Made by a program: the position numbers and the translations under genes
DNA from: Actinomyces sp. 432
Lineage (GTDB): Bacteria; Actinomycetota; Actinomycetes; Actinomycetales; Actinomycetaceae
Direction: 5' to 3'
DNA length: 64,000 bases
Assembly (NCBI RefSeq): GCF_009930875.1
Contig: NZ_CP025249.1
Coordinates: 1,798,001-1,862,000, forward strand
Notes under the pieces: model-generated
Told to the model about the DNA's origin: nothing
Database searches by the model: none
What the model saw: the letters and a program-made list of their open reading frames with translations, nothing else
Part shown: piece by piece, positions 39,930-50,334 of the stretch
How the letters are laid out: the number at the start of each line of letters is the position of its first letter
Numbering within the stretch: position 1 is the first letter of the stretch

Positions 39930-41848
39930 TTCAGCTCCGTTGCGGGCACGAAGGTGTAGCCCTCTGCCCGGATGCCCTCAACGACCTGCTGCAGCAGCGA
40001 CACGTCATAGTAGGGGTGGAAGAAGAAGCTGGCGGTGGCGTGCGTACCCACCAGGTTGGCGCGTGCGGCAGCCACGAGGTCCGCGGGCAGGCGCGGCGGA
40101 TGCTGGTTGTACGCCTCCAATTCCACGTTGCCGAGGTTCTCGGGCAGCACGTGCGTGCCGTACGGGTCATTCACGGCATAGGGGAAGAACTGTCCGAAGT
40201 AGTCGAAGTCCCCTCCGGAGCGGCCGGTGAGCAGGCCGGCGTGCAGGAGCTCGCGCTCGTAGCGCACCTGGTAGACCTTGCCGATGCCGGCGTAGGCCGC
40301 CGCGCTGGCCGCGTAGTGCGGCGTTTCGAACACGGTGGGCTCGGGCAGGCCGACCTGGGTGAAGATGGCTCGGCCCTCGAGCACTTGCGCGGTGGCCCAG
40401 TCCGCGTCGGTGCCCGGCAGGTCACCGCCGATCTGCACCCACGAGTCGTTCTGGCAGGTGACCACCGGCGCGGAGTTGTCGTTGACGGCGCTGCACCAGG
40501 ACCGGATGAACTCGAAGTCATCCGTGCTCACCGCGTTGTAGGGGTTGCTGAGGTTGGAGAACTGGTGGCGGGTGCCGTGCTGAATCAGCGTGCCGCCGTT
40601 GGCGACGGCGTGGTTGAGAACCTCGACCAGCTCCGGGTTGTCAGCCAGGGTGAGGGTCTCCGGTGCGCCGTCGTTGTACACCCCACTGGGGTCGGTGTAC
40701 ACGGGCACCACCGCGATCTGGAAGGGCACGGCCGCGCCGACCAGGTAGTCGACGATCGCGCGCAGCTCCGAGGCCGTCGTTGCGGGGCTTACGTCCTCGA
40801 TGCGTACGGCCGCCTGCCGGACGGTGGCCGCGCCGGGCTGGAGGGTGTCCAGCACGATGTCGGCGGCGGCCAGGTACCGGTCTGTCTCCCCCAGGTAGGA
40901 CAGGGGGACCTCCCCGATGTAGGTGAGGTTCGCGGACTTGACCGCCCACGGGAAGGAGCTGCCTGTCGACTGTGCGACCTGGGCGCAGTCGGTGGCGGCG
41001 CCGGCGGCGTCGGAGCACTGGGCGGAGCCGAGTACCGTGACGTCCTCGGGGGTGGTGATGTGGGGGGCGAGGATTCCGCCCGTATTCAAGGCGTTGCGGC
41101 TCAGGGACTGGCCGTTGTAGGTCACCGAGGTCACCGTATCGGCCGAGTCAATGTAGGAGCCGGCGGCGTCCCACCCGTAGCGGGCGGCGAAGGCGGTGCG
41201 GCCCTCGGCGCCGGCCGCGAGCTGCCAGATGTTGAAACCGGACCACAATACGGGCACGTCACCGGTCAGAACATCGTCGATGAAAGCCTGCGGCAGCGGC
41301 TCATCGTAGGTGGAGCCGGAGTAGATCACGGCGGTGTAGGAGCCGGCCAGGCCAGCGACGTAGTCCGTGACCGGCAGGGTCGTCACCGTACCGGAGTGAG
41401 AGGCCAGCATCCCCATGCCCAGAGCGTAGTACTCGCCGAGATGCGCGTAGGGGCCGGTGGAGTCGAACAGTACGAGCGTACGGGCGGGGCCGGCTTGCTC
41501 GGTGGAGAAGCTGCGGGCTGATTCCGGCAGCGCCACGTCCGCCGGCAGGTCACGCACCTGCGGCTCGGCGGCTGCCTCAACGGGCTGCTCCAGCTCCTCG
41601 GCCTCAGCCTCGCCGGCGAGCACGAGCGGCAGCACCTGCTGCGCGGCCGCCGCCGGCTCCGGAGGCGCCTGGACCGGAGCCTCCTGGGCGACGTCGAGCG
41701 CCGGGGCCTCGGCCGGGACGGCGGCCGGCGGCTCGGCTGCGGTGGCGGGAGCGGACGGGGCGGCGGCAGCCGGCAGCGCGGCCACGACGCCCGCCAGCAC
41801 GATGCCCAGGAGGGCACCGCGGCGTCGTTTCTGAGACGGACGAATCAT
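39926..41848 (-). CDS. DUF2334 polysaccharide deacetylase-like protein, exported
   Basis: A 640-residue protein with a Sec signal (GALLGIVLAGVVAALPAAAA) and an Ala/Pro/Glu-rich linker to about residue 110. An N-terminal domain (RTLVLFDSTGPYAHLGEYYAL) is followed by a NodB-like barrel with RIEDVSPATT (catalytic Asp candidate), LIQHGTRHQ and SFFFHPYYDVSLL (metal-binding histidine candidates). This is the DUF2334 arrangement, related to carbohydrate esterases of family 4. It abuts wecB with no gap and overlaps the glycosidase gene. Role inferred: deacetylation of a hexosamine polymer outside the membrane. Confidence 0.82.
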   Translation of the reverse strand: MIRPSQKRRRGALLGIVLAGVVAALPAAAAPSAPATAAEPPAAVPAEAPALDVAQEAPVQAPPEPAAAAQQVLPLVLAGEAEAEELEQPVEAAAEPQVRDLPADVALPESARSFSTEQAGPARTLVLFDSTGPYAHLGEYYALGMGMLASHSGTVTTLPVTDYVAGLAGSYTAVIYSGSTYDEPLPQAFIDDVLTGDVPVLWSGFNIWQLAAGAEGRTAFAARYGWDAAGSYIDSADTVTSVTYNGQSLSRNALNTGGILAPHITTPEDVTVLGSAQCSDAAGAATDCAQVAQSTGSSFPWAVKSANLTYIGEVPLSYLGETDRYLAAADIVLDTLQPGAATVRQAAVRIEDVSPATTASELRAIVDYLVGAAVPFQIAVVPVYTDPSGVYNDGAPETLTLADNPELVEVLNHAVANGGTLIQHGTRHQFSNLSNPYNAVSTDDFEFIRSWCSAVNDNSAPVVTCQNDSWVQIGGDLPGTDADWATAQVLEGRAIFTQVGLPEPTVFETPHYAASAAAYAGIGKVYQVRYERELLHAGLLTGRSGGDFDYFGQFFPYAVNDPYGTHVLPENLGNVELEAYNQHPPRLPADLVAAARANLVGTHATASFFFHPYYDVSLLQQVVEGIRAEGYTFVPATELK

Positions 41849-43063
41849 TCAGTCCTCCTGCGTGTTGTCAGCGGGGCGGATGGGGTTGAACTCGGGGATG
41901 CGCTCACCTACACCGGTCAGCGCCGCCATGGCGGCAACTGTGCGGGCGCAGGCGTGTCCGTCGCCATAGGGGTTGGCGGCGCTGGCCATCCCGGCATAGG
42001 CGCCGGCGTCGTCCAGCAGGCGTCCCACGGAGTCGACGATGGCCTGCTCGTCGGTGCCTACCAGCTTGGCGACACCGAAGCTGATGGCCTCAGGGCGCTC
42101 GGTGTTCTCGCGCATCACGAGCACCGGCTTGGACAGCGCCGGCGCCTCCTCCTGCACACCGCCGGAGTCCGTAAGCACCAGGTGGGCCCGGTTCATGAGC
42201 GTGCAGAACTGCCCGTACGGCAGCGGCTCGGTGACGACTACGTTGTCCAGGCCCTCGATGTGGGGCAGCAGGGCCGCGCGCACCTTCGGGTTGCGGTGGG
42301 CCGGCAGGACGATCACGTCGGCAGGATGGCTGCGGGCGATACGGGCGACGGCCCGCCCGATGCTGTGCATGGGCTGCCCCCAGGACTCACGGCGGTGCGC
42401 AGTCACCAGTACTATGCGTCGTCCGGGATCGGCGGTAGCTTGTGAGAGCGCGGGGTCGGTGAAGGGCGTCGGCTGTTCCACGGCCTGCAAGAGGGCGTCG
42501 ATGACCGTATTACCGGTGACTACCACCGCGGCAGGGTCGGCGTTCTCCCGCAAAAGGTTATCGCGGGCGACGGTCGTGGGGCACAGGTGCAGCGTGGCTA
42601 TCTGCGAGAGCAGACGCCGGTTGGCCTCCTCAGGGAACGGCGAGGCAATGGATCCTGTGCGCAGGCCCGCCTCTACGTGAGCCACCGGCACGTGGTGGTA
42701 GAAGCCGACCAGCCCGGCCGCGAAGGCGGAGGTGGTGTCACCCTGCGCGGCGAGCAGATGCGGCTGGTACTCCTCAATGGCGCGCTCTACCCCTTCGAGC
42801 GTGCCGACGGTCACCTGGGTGAGGGTCTGGCCCTGGCGGTGGATATTCAGGTCCGTGTCCGGCGTGATGCCGAAGAAGTCATTGACCTGATCGAGCATTT
42901 CTCGGTGCTGACCGGTAACTACCACGATCGGCTCGAAGCGCTCGTCGTGCTGCAGGGCACGCACGAGCGGGGCCATCTTGATGGCCTCCGGCCGCGTGCC
43001 GTATACGAGCATTACCCGTGGCCTCGCGCCGGTGACGGAAGCGGTGGATGCGGCTGCGTTCAT
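41849..43063 (-). CDS. wecB: UDP-N-acetylglucosamine 2-epimerase (non-hydrolysing)
   Basis: Interconverts UDP-GlcNAc and UDP-ManNAc. The 404-residue product has MLVYGTRPEAIKMAPLVRAL at the N-terminus, VVVTGQHREMLDQV, VHVEAGLRTG-type AHVEAGLRTG, and LTDSGGVQEEAPAL with VLVMRENTERPE near the end. All catalytic segments are intact. Its place beside a family-2 glycosyltransferase and a deacetylase implies that the operon needs UDP-ManNAc. Confidence 0.95.
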   Translation of the reverse strand: MNAAASTASVTGARPRVMLVYGTRPEAIKMAPLVRALQHDERFEPIVVVTGQHREMLDQVNDFFGITPDTDLNIHRQGQTLTQVTVGTLEGVERAIEEYQPHLLAAQGDTTSAFAAGLVGFYHHVPVAHVEAGLRTGSIASPFPEEANRRLLSQIATLHLCPTTVARDNLLRENADPAAVVVTGNTVIDALLQAVEQPTPFTDPALSQATADPGRRIVLVTAHRRESWGQPMHSIGRAVARIARSHPADVIVLPAHRNPKVRAALLPHIEGLDNVVVTEPLPYGQFCTLMNRAHLVLTDSGGVQEEAPALSKPVLVMRENTERPEAISFGVAKLVGTDEQAIVDSVGRLLDDAGAYAGMASAANPYGDGHACARTVAAMAALTGVGERIPEFNPIRPADNTQED

Positions 43064-43116
43064 TACACTCCTTAGGTGATTCAGGGACTTGCCCGTAAGT
43101 AAGCGGTACGGGTGCT

Positions 43117-43800
43117 TCAGGGGGTTGCCGGGCTTACGGTGACATCGACCGTCGCGTCTTCGGTGTAGGCAGCTACCGAACCGCGCAGATAGGGGGAATC
43201 GGTGTCTGTTACGGTCACCAGGTCCCGGCCGTCGACAGTAATCACAGCAGTCATTACTCCGGCCGAAGTGGTGTCAATTCTGATTTTCAGTCTATGCGCC
43301 TCACCCACCGCGAATTTAGGCGTGCTGCCAGAGGCCAGGAACTGCTGCTTACCGGGGTAGTCCGGATTCTGCTTGGACACCTCCCACCCGTTGGGCTTGA
43401 GCACCACCGCGTAGAAGTGGTCATTGTCCTGATAGCTCCACAGCAGCCAGGCGACCTCCCACGGATTGGGCGAGCTTCCCCGGCGCAGCTGGGCGCGCGT
43501 GCGCAGTGTCGCCTCCAGGCCCGTCACGCGCCCCTGCGCCACCGAGACGGCGCTTGAGGTGGCCAGGCCGGCATGCGTCTCATCGGGGCGGGTGGCAGGA
43601 GCCGGGCTGAGCCGCACCGTCTGGCCCTCGCAGGCGGCGGTACCGTACCCGTCAAAGACCAGGCGCCAGCTGGAGCAGTTCAGGTTGTCCTCCTTCGCGA
43701 AGCAGACCGCGGTCAGCGTCGCGGCCACCGCGACTACCACCAGCACGGCCACAAGCCTTGCCGCGCGCCCTAGCCGCCTAGGGCCGACTGCCCCGGTCAT
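43117..43800 (-). CDS. Membrane-anchored jelly-roll (concanavalin-like) protein
   Basis: A 227-residue protein. One N-terminal membrane segment (ARLVAVLVVVAVAATLTAVCFA) is followed by an outside domain with LEATLRTRAQ, WEVAWLLWSYQDNDHFYAVVLKPNGWEVSKQ and HRLKIRID. This beta-sandwich pattern is typical of LamG/3-keto-glucoside-hydrolase-like domains that bind or cleave sugars. ATG 43800 overlaps the glycosyltransferase stop by 4 bp. It may hold or guide the polymer leaving the synthase. Confidence 0.78.
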   Translation of the reverse strand: MTGAVGPRRLGRAARLVAVLVVVAVAATLTAVCFAKEDNLNCSSWRLVFDGYGTAACEGQTVRLSPAPATRPDETHAGLATSSAVSVAQGRVTGLEATLRTRAQLRRGSSPNPWEVAWLLWSYQDNDHFYAVVLKPNGWEVSKQNPDYPGKQQFLASGSTPKFAVGEAHRLKIRIDTTSAGVMTAVITVDGRDLVTVTDTDSPYLRGSVAAYTEDATVDVTVSPATP

Positions 43801-45164
43801 GCCCCTGCCTCCGCAGCGGCCTGGCCGACGAGGGCACCTGGAGCGCGGGCCGCCTCGCGGGCGGTCTTGGCCCAGCCCGAGCGGCCGACGAGCTCGCGTG
43901 CGAGCGCACGCCACCCGTAGATACCGGACAGCAGACCGTAAACCACAAACACGTGGCACCAGGCTATGCACCGCAAGGGCCCCGTCCCCTCCTGCCGGAC
44001 TCGGCGCCAGTACACGAGGGCGTACAGATATGACGGCCCGAAGGCGAGCAGATAGGCACTCGGCGCCCACGCCCACGACTGCGGCACGCCCCAGGCGAGG
44101 TTCATGCCGAAGAGGACCAGCATCAGCAGGAAGGACGCCGGCAGCAGGGATCCAGCAAGCAGGAGGTACGGGCTCAGAACCTGCCAGAGCGTATCCGCGC
44201 GCGCACGTCCGCGCAGCTCGCGGGCTACAAACCCCAGCAGTGCGCGCGCCTGCAGATTGCCTTGGAACCAACGCGTGCGCTGGCGCACAAGCCGCCGCAG
44301 GGAGGTCACACCCTCCTGATGTACCGCGGCCTCGCCCCGGTACTCGTTGACCCACCGGGTGCCGTTGAGCCGGATTCCCAGGTCGAAGTCCTCGGTCAGG
44401 GAACGCGTCCAGGGCTTGGTACCCAGCGCGTCGAGCGCGGAGAGCCGCACGAATTGGGCGTTACCGCCCATGCCCACACTGCCGAGGCGGCGGCGCCCCT
44501 GCTGATATATCGCGGTGAAGGTCACGAACTCGATGTCCTGCATACGGGCCAGCAGGGAGGCACTACGATTGGAGATGCGTACTCCGAGCTGGACCGCCCC
44601 GATGTCCCTCGTCGCGAAGGCGTCGCGCAGGATCTGCCAGGCCGAGGGATCCAGGTGACCGTCGGCGTCTACCACGCCGACGATGACCTGCTCGGGGTCC
44701 AGCTCCCGGTATCGCTCTCGCACTACGGTCACAGCCTGGTTCAGGGCTTCACCCTTACCCTGCCGGGCGTCAGGGGGATCGCGGCGCAGTAGGGCGACAC
44801 GTGGATCATCGAGCGCACGGACAATCTCACTCGTGGCGTCGTCGGAGCCGTCGTCGATGACCAGGACCGACAACTCGGGACTGGGATCGGTCAGGAGCCG
44901 ACTCACTGAGGGACCGATTACGGACTCCTCGTTGAGGCAGGGCATCAGGACCACGATTTGCAGCGCCCGCACGTCGGCGTCCTTTGCCGAGCGGGAGGAG
45001 GCGTCCACGCGGGCGCCACCTCGGGCCGCGCTACGTGCAGCGCCCGTGAGAAATAGTAGATAGCTCAATGCCACTACCACCATCGCAAGGGCGCTAAGAG
45101 AGCCAACCAAGTCCAGGTTACGCAGCAGGTCCCCGGCGTACACGGGCATATAAATCCGGGTCAT
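43797..45164 (-). CDS. Membrane-bound processive family-2 glycosyltransferase
   Basis: A 455-residue synthase. One N-terminal membrane segment (LSALAMVVVALSYLLFL) is followed by a cytoplasmic GT-A domain with VVLMPCLNEE, VIDDGSDDAT, VGVVDADGHLDP (DxD), GGNAQFVRL, LTEDFDLGIRL (TED) and QRTRWFQGN (the Q-x-x-R-W signature of processive enzymes such as cellulose, hyaluronan and PNAG synthases). Three or four membrane segments follow. ATG 45164 lies 4 bp after the stop of a small membrane ORF. Confidence 0.9.
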   Translation of the reverse strand: MTRIYMPVYAGDLLRNLDLVGSLSALAMVVVALSYLLFLTGAARSAARGGARVDASSRSAKDADVRALQIVVLMPCLNEESVIGPSVSRLLTDPSPELSVLVIDDGSDDATSEIVRALDDPRVALLRRDPPDARQGKGEALNQAVTVVRERYRELDPEQVIVGVVDADGHLDPSAWQILRDAFATRDIGAVQLGVRISNRSASLLARMQDIEFVTFTAIYQQGRRRLGSVGMGGNAQFVRLSALDALGTKPWTRSLTEDFDLGIRLNGTRWVNEYRGEAAVHQEGVTSLRRLVRQRTRWFQGNLQARALLGFVARELRGRARADTLWQVLSPYLLLAGSLLPASFLLMLVLFGMNLAWGVPQSWAWAPSAYLLAFGPSYLYALVYWRRVRQEGTGPLRCIAWCHVFVVYGLLSGIYGWRALARELVGRSGWAKTAREAARAPGALVGQAAAEAGA

Positions 45165-45168
45165 ACGC

Positions 45169-45429
45169 CTACACCGCCGCTTCCAGAGGGAGCCCGCTCG
45201 GCAGACAGCAGCGCCTCCGGGCCCGAGGCACCGCCCCCGACCGCAGGGCGCCGGCCGCCGCAGCGGACCCGCACGCCCCATAGGTATTCAGCGCCAGGAA
45301 GAGCAGGGCGATCAGAAGAAATCCGAAGCCCGCCGAATCAAGCAAGACACGGGCTACAGTCTCTAACCAGCCAGTGACTACGCCGGAATCCGATTGGCCG
45401 AGAACGGCCAGGGACAATGAGTACTGCAT
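45169..45429 (-). CDS. Small putative membrane protein heading the polysaccharide operon
   Basis: An 86-residue ORF starting MQYSLSLAVLG, with one strong membrane segment (SAGFGFLLIALLFLALNTYGA) and an Arg/Cys-rich tail. It ends 4 bp before the glycosyltransferase start. No family recognised and the RBS is weak, so it may be a real small accessory protein of the synthase or a chance ORF. The 231 bp upstream (45430-45660) are AT-rich for this genome (with a TTGAC/GTCAA pair at 45621-45644) and probably hold the operon promoter. Confidence 0.4.
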   Translation of the reverse strand: MQYSLSLAVLGQSDSGVVTGWLETVARVLLDSAGFGFLLIALLFLALNTYGACGSAAAAGALRSGAVPRARRRCCLPSGLPLEAAV

Positions 45430-45660
45430 GTCAACTCGTCAGGAACAGAAGGGTCAGGGAGAGGACGGCGCGGGCCTCGTAGAGGACGCACCGGCCCTTG
45501 GCTCAGACGATAGCACAGGCAGACGGGATTTACCTTCGCGAAATACCTCATATCAGCGCGACCGGCACAACTCGATCCGCCGCTCACCATGGCATTGCAT
45601 GAGCCACACTAATCCACGTATTGACATAGAAATTCGCACGTCAAATCCGCGCTTTTTAAT

Positions 45661-47019
45661 TCATCGGCGCCTAGCGCGGACCGCCTCACCGTGAGCGGGC
45701 AGGTCCTCGGACTCGGCCAGTGCGGACAGCGGCGCGGTCATGGCCGCCAGGGCGTCGGCACCGTACTCAATGACCTGCACGGGCTTGAGGTAGGCCATAA
45801 CGCTCAGCCCGGCGGCGAAGCGCGCAGTACCGCCGGTGGGCAGGACGTGGTTGGAGCCGGCCAGGTAGTCGCCCAGCGGGACCGGCGAGTAGGGCCCGAC
45901 GAAGATGGCACCGGCATTGTGGATGCGGCGGGCCAGAGCGGCGGCTGCGGCCGCGTGAATCTCCAGGTGCTCAGCTGCGTAGGCGTCGGCGACCTGCACG
46001 GCCTGGTCGAGGTCACGCACCAGCACGATGCCGGACTGCTTTCCGGTCAGGGCGGTTTGGGCGCGCCCGCGGTGTCGGGTGGCGTCCAGGCGGCGAGCCA
46101 GCGCGGTATCCACGGCATCGGCCAGGGGCGCGGAGTCGGTGATCAGCACGGAGCCGGCGTTGGGGTCGTGCTCCGCCTGGGAGAGCAGGTCGGCGGCGAC
46201 GTACTCGGGGTTGGCCCCCGCGTCGGCGATGATGGCGATCTCGGTGGGGCCGGCCTCGGCATCGATGCCGACCACGCCGCGCACGGCGCGCTTGGCGGCA
46301 GCCACGTACACGTTTCCGGGCCCGGCCACCACATCGACCGGCGCGCACAGGGTGCGCCCGTCCTCCCCACCCGCCAGGGAGTCGGCCCGGTCGACGTCGT
46401 CTGCGGCCTCGGCTCCATAGGCGAACATGGCGACGGCCTGGGCGCCGCCGACCGCGTATACCTCCGTGACCCCCAGCAGGGCGCAAGCGGCTAGTACCGT
46501 GGGGTGCGGCAGGCCGCCGAACTCCGCCTGCGGCGGGGAGGCCAGGGCGATCTGCTCCACACCGGCCACCTGTGCAGCAACCACGTTCATCACCACGGAG
46601 CTGGGGTAGACGGCCAGGCCACCGGGAGCGTACAGACCCACCCGACGCACCGGAATCCAGCGCTGGATGACGTGACCGTCGGGGATGATCTCGGTGTCGC
46701 GCTCGGTGGGCAGCTGGGCGGCGTGCCCGGCGCGGTTGTGGGCGATGGCCAGCTCCAGCGCCTCGCGCACCTGCGGGTCCAGGCCCTCCAGCGCCTCTTG
46801 CAGGGCCGCCGCCGGCACCCGCAGATGGACCGGGCGCACGCCGTCGAAGCGCGCGGCAGCGTCCCGCAGGGCGGCGGCGCCGCGTTCCCGCACGTCCGCA
46901 ATGGTGGGGGCCACGGACTCAAGGGCGGCGGTGACATCCTGTTCCGCGCGCGGCAGAGCCGCAGCCAGTTCCCGTGTCGGCAGGTTCGGGTCGCGCAGGT
47001 CGATGCGGTTGAGCAGCAT
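45661..47019 (-). CDS. hisD: Histidinol dehydrogenase
   Basis: Oxidises histidinol to histidine with NAD. The 452-residue zinc enzyme has [61 protein letters not shown] and [16 protein letters not shown]. It is intact. It is separated from the other his genes by the antiporter, recQ and polysaccharide regions, about 14 kb. Confidence 0.97.
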   Translation of the reverse strand: MLLNRIDLRDPNLPTRELAAALPRAEQDVTAALESVAPTIADVRERGAAALRDAAARFDGVRPVHLRVPAAALQEALEGLDPQVREALELAIAHNRAGHAAQLPTERDTEIIPDGHVIQRWIPVRRVGLYAPGGLAVYPSSVVMNVVAAQVAGVEQIALASPPQAEFGGLPHPTVLAACALLGVTEVYAVGGAQAVAMFAYGAEAADDVDRADSLAGGEDGRTLCAPVDVVAGPGNVYVAAAKRAVRGVVGIDAEAGPTEIAIIADAGANPEYVAADLLSQAEHDPNAGSVLITDSAPLADAVDTALARRLDATRHRGRAQTALTGKQSGIVLVRDLDQAVQVADAYAAEHLEIHAAAAAALARRIHNAGAIFVGPYSPVPLGDYLAGSNHVLPTGGTARFAAGLSVMAYLKPVQVIEYGADALAAMTAPLSALAESEDLPAHGEAVRARRR

Positions 47020-47028
47020 GGTGGGAGC

Positions 47029-49418
47029 CTACCGGCTCCGGTAGCGACGAGTGCGCGCGTCATTAATGGCCCCGGCCCAGTTCAGGCCGTAGCCGAAGCG
47101 GTAAGCGTTACCGGCTGAGTCGGTGTAGGCCGCGTAGTCGAAGGGCAGGTCCTCGCAATGCGCCTCCACCGCATCCATCGACGCCGGCAACGTGATCGGC
47201 AGCAGGCCGCTGGGCTCGTACTCCCCGGCAAGCAGCTCCCAGACCACCGACTGCTGTACGCCGAAGTCGACGACAATCGCGTCTGCGTGGGGCTCCAGCT
47301 CGGCCAGCACGGCCGGGTTGTGCATACGCACCACCACGATCACGGGCCGGTCCCCCATCAGCTCCCGGGCGGCAAGGACCGCATCGAGGTCGGTTTCATT
47401 GGCGACCCGGTTGGTCTTGCCGCGATAGGCCCGGTCCCCGGTCTCCCGGAAGTCGCCCGCCGCCAGGGAGCGGGCACGGGCCGTGGCAGCGGTGTAGGGG
47501 CGGTACTGGAGCGTCAGCGGCAAGTAACCATTGCCGCCGGCCTCGCGGTCGGCCGTCGAATAGGGATTGGACAGGGGCGACTCGATGAAGACGACGGCGG
47601 CGTCGGCGTCCTGGGGGTCCGTAACCCGCTCGTAGGGGCAGGCGGCGGCGTCAAGGGGATCGATGTCGCGCGCGGGTTCACCGCCGCGCATGAAGCCGGG
47701 TTGAGCGTCCACGTGTCGGATGGGAACCCACACGCGCCGCACATCGGCCCCGAGCGGCAGGACGGCGGTACCGGCGGCACGGTGGTTCTTGAGCAGGACC
47801 AGGCTGTCACGCTGAGCGGCGCACGCCGCGGTGGCAAAGGCCTCGCAGCCGACGACCGCGCTGGAGTCAGCGGGATCCAGGTACGGGTTCTCGAACAGGC
47901 CCGCCCGGAAGAGCACCCGCAGCAGGCGGGCGGCCGAGGCCTCGAAACGGGCACGCGCCGCAGCCTCGCCGTCGCGAAGGGCCAGGCGCCGGTACGCCTC
48001 GATGATCGGCGCGCAGTCGCTGTTGCCGCCGAACTGGTCCACACCGTTGTCAAGGGCCAGCAGGTGGCGGTCGGCCACGTCCAGGTCCTCCACGCCGTAG
48101 CAGCGCTGGCCGAAGTGATCGATCTCAGGATCGGGATCGGCGGTGATGCCCCAGTCGGTGCACACCACCCCGTCGAAGCCGGATCGCTCGCGCAGCATGT
48201 CGTGGACGATTGCCCGGTGGTAGGAGTTGGCGCGCGGTGTTGAGTCGCCGCCGGTATTGACCACCCGCCCGTCCGGGGTGCGGTAGTGCCAGGCGATCGT
48301 GTAGTAGGGCATGACGGCGCCGGCGCAGCCCGTGGGCCCGTGCAGGTGGAAGGCGGCCTCGAAGGCACGCAGGTGCTCCGCCTCATTGCCGCCGGGATAC
48401 ACCGCGAACTTGCCGAAGCCGTAGTGGGCGTCGCGGCCGCCCTCCCCAGTACCGCCGCCGGGCCAGTGCTTGACCATGGCGGACACCGAGGCGCTGCCCC
48501 AGCCGGGGTCGCTGGCGGCCGCGGCTACCGCCGGCAGTTCGGCGTCGGCCGGGGTACCCGTCATGCCGAATGCGGCACCGTCCCCACTCGTCGGTGTGGT
48601 CTGCATACCGTCGCAGTAGGCCCGGGCGTAATCGGCCACCAGGCCCGAATGCGGACCCCAGGTGTCCTGCAGGCGCATCCAACGCGGGTCGGTGGCGATG
48701 TCAATCTGCGGACCCAGCGCGGTGGTGATACCCAGGGCGCGGTACTCGCGGGAGATGATTGCGGCGTACTGGCGCACTCGCTCGGGATCGAACAGTGCCG
48801 CCATACCCAGTCCCTCCGGCCAGCGGGAGACGTCGGCGGCCAAGGTGGCGAACTCGGCGCCGGAGGTATCGGCCGCACCGTTGCGGGGATCGCTGGAGGT
48901 ATTCACCGGCACGCCCAGCGGCTCGGACTCCGCGAGGGCCTGCAGGGCGTTGTTCCAGCGGGCGGCCGTGCCCGCGTCCTGGAGGGTGAAGGCCAGGACG
49001 TGACGGATATGATCGGCGGTGAGCATGGCGCGCTGCTGATCGGTCAGCGCCCAGGCGGGCGCTCCCGCCTCCTGGCGGGTGCGCCCGCCGTAGCTGCCGG
49101 CGAAGGGTCCGACTCCCGGATTGGGAACGGGCTGGTGGGGCGAGTAGAGCATCAGCCCCGCGATTGCCTCGAGGCTCATCCTGGAGGCGAGGTCGGCGGC
49201 GCGCTCCGCGGCGGGAAGCCGCCAGTCCTCGTAGGGCAGTAGCGCTCCGGTGCGGGCCAGGTCCTTGAACAGGTGGCCGTCGGCCTCGAGTATGGGGGCT
49301 GAGGTGGTTCCCAGGGTGGGGCCATCCGGTTGCGGGTGCAGCGTGAACACGGGCTCGGCGTAGTCGCCGGCTGCGGATGGAGCAGGGCTGGATTCGGGGC
49401 TGCGTTCACGGGATTCAC
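47029..49418 (-). CDS. Glycoside hydrolase family 3 protein (frame broken near 5' end)
   Basis: About 800 residues with both GH3 domains. KHWPGGGTGEGGRDAHYG is the family KH(F/W)PG motif, and GFDGVVCTDWGI carries the nucleophile Asp. The C-terminal domain has SLVLLKNHRAAGTAVLPL and QQSVVWELLAGEYEPSGLLPITLP. I place the start at GTG 49418 because GAAGGAG lies just upstream and the frame reads NPVNAAPNPALLHPQP. It joins GDYAEPVFTLHPQPDG only if one base is added at a CC run near 49367. It lies 9 bp upstream of hisD. Substrate probably a beta-glucoside or xyloside; unproven. Confidence 0.85.
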
Positions 49419-49560
49419 TGTGGCTCCTTCGCTGCACGGCCGCACGGCAGCGGCCGTGCGGAACAAGCATCGCACGGACGGGGCACATGAGCGGGGCGAT
49501 CACCAGGGGACATGCGCGGGATGGCCGCCACCGGTACAGGCGCGAGCAGCTGCTTCGGCC

Positions 49561-50334
49561 TCAGGCGCCTGGCGGTTCCGTCCGCCGGTCGACGATGTGG
49601 ATGGGCCCCTGCAGCCCACAGTCTCCAAGGGCGGTATCGAGTTCGGCCACCAGCTCCTCCAGGCTGGTCAGCCCCGCCGCCACCTCCGCATGCTCGATCT
49701 GAAGCGCGGCGACTCCCCCGAGTTCAAGTACCGGTTCTATGACGAACCGCTCCGCCGCGCCCTCCTGCAGCAGCGCCAGGTCCTCACCGGCCCCGTAAAC
49801 CACCGTCTGCGCGGAGGGCGGGCCCAGATCAGTGCCAAACAGCGGATCGTGCAGGGACACCTCCATGAACACGGTGCCGTCCTCAGCCTCTAGTCGCTCA
49901 TGCCCGAGCCGCCGCAGTCCGCGGCAGCATCTTGCGGGCAGCGTTCCCGTGCTGCCATCCGGCCCCGCACCTGTGTAGGCGAAGGCGCGCAGCCCGGAGC
50001 GGATGAGCGCATCAGCGAGCGCTCCTATACGCGCATCGGCCAGGGCATCGGTCCGCTCACCGGTTGCGGTCAGGACCAACCAGTCGGACTGCGGCAAAGG
50101 CTGCTCCAGGACGAATCCGGCCCCCTCGCCCACACTACGTACCTCCGCAGTCGCCTGGCGGGGGAAGACTCGCACAAAGGCGGTGCGCGGGCCGGCTCGC
50201 GTCACCAGCGCAGTGGTCAGGACCAGCCCGGCATCAACCAGCCAGGGCACCCCCGGCGTCGGCCCGGGCGGTTCGTGCTTGCCGCCGGCGGCAGCACCGC
50301 TGGCGGCGGAGTCGGGCGAGCGGGAGTTGGTCAT
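49561..50334 (-). CDS. Uncharacterised protein
   Basis: A 257-residue protein, mixed alpha/beta with no signal peptide or membrane segment. Segments such as PWLVDAGLVLTTALVTRAGPRTAFVRVFPRQ, SDWLVLTATGERTDALADARIG and GTVFMEVSLHDPLFG look like a real fold, but I do not recognise a family. The N-terminal 25 residues are Ser/Gly/Ala-rich. No neighbour points to a function. Confidence 0.65.
   Translation of the reverse strand: MTNSRSPDSAASGAAAGGKHEPPGPTPGVPWLVDAGLVLTTALVTRAGPRTAFVRVFPRQATAEVRSVGEGAGFVLEQPLPQSDWLVLTATGERTDALADARIGALADALIRSGLRAFAYTGAGPDGSTGTLPARCCRGLRRLGHERLEAEDGTVFMEVSLHDPLFGTDLGPPSAQTVVYGAGEDLALLQEGAAERFVIEPVLELGGVAALQIEHAEVAAGLTSLEELVAELDTALGDCGLQGPIHIVDRRTEPPGA

Noticed and set aside
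40016..41521. A 501-residue open frame on the plus strand
   Set aside because: Opposite the DUF2334 gene, with shadow composition and no recognisable motif.
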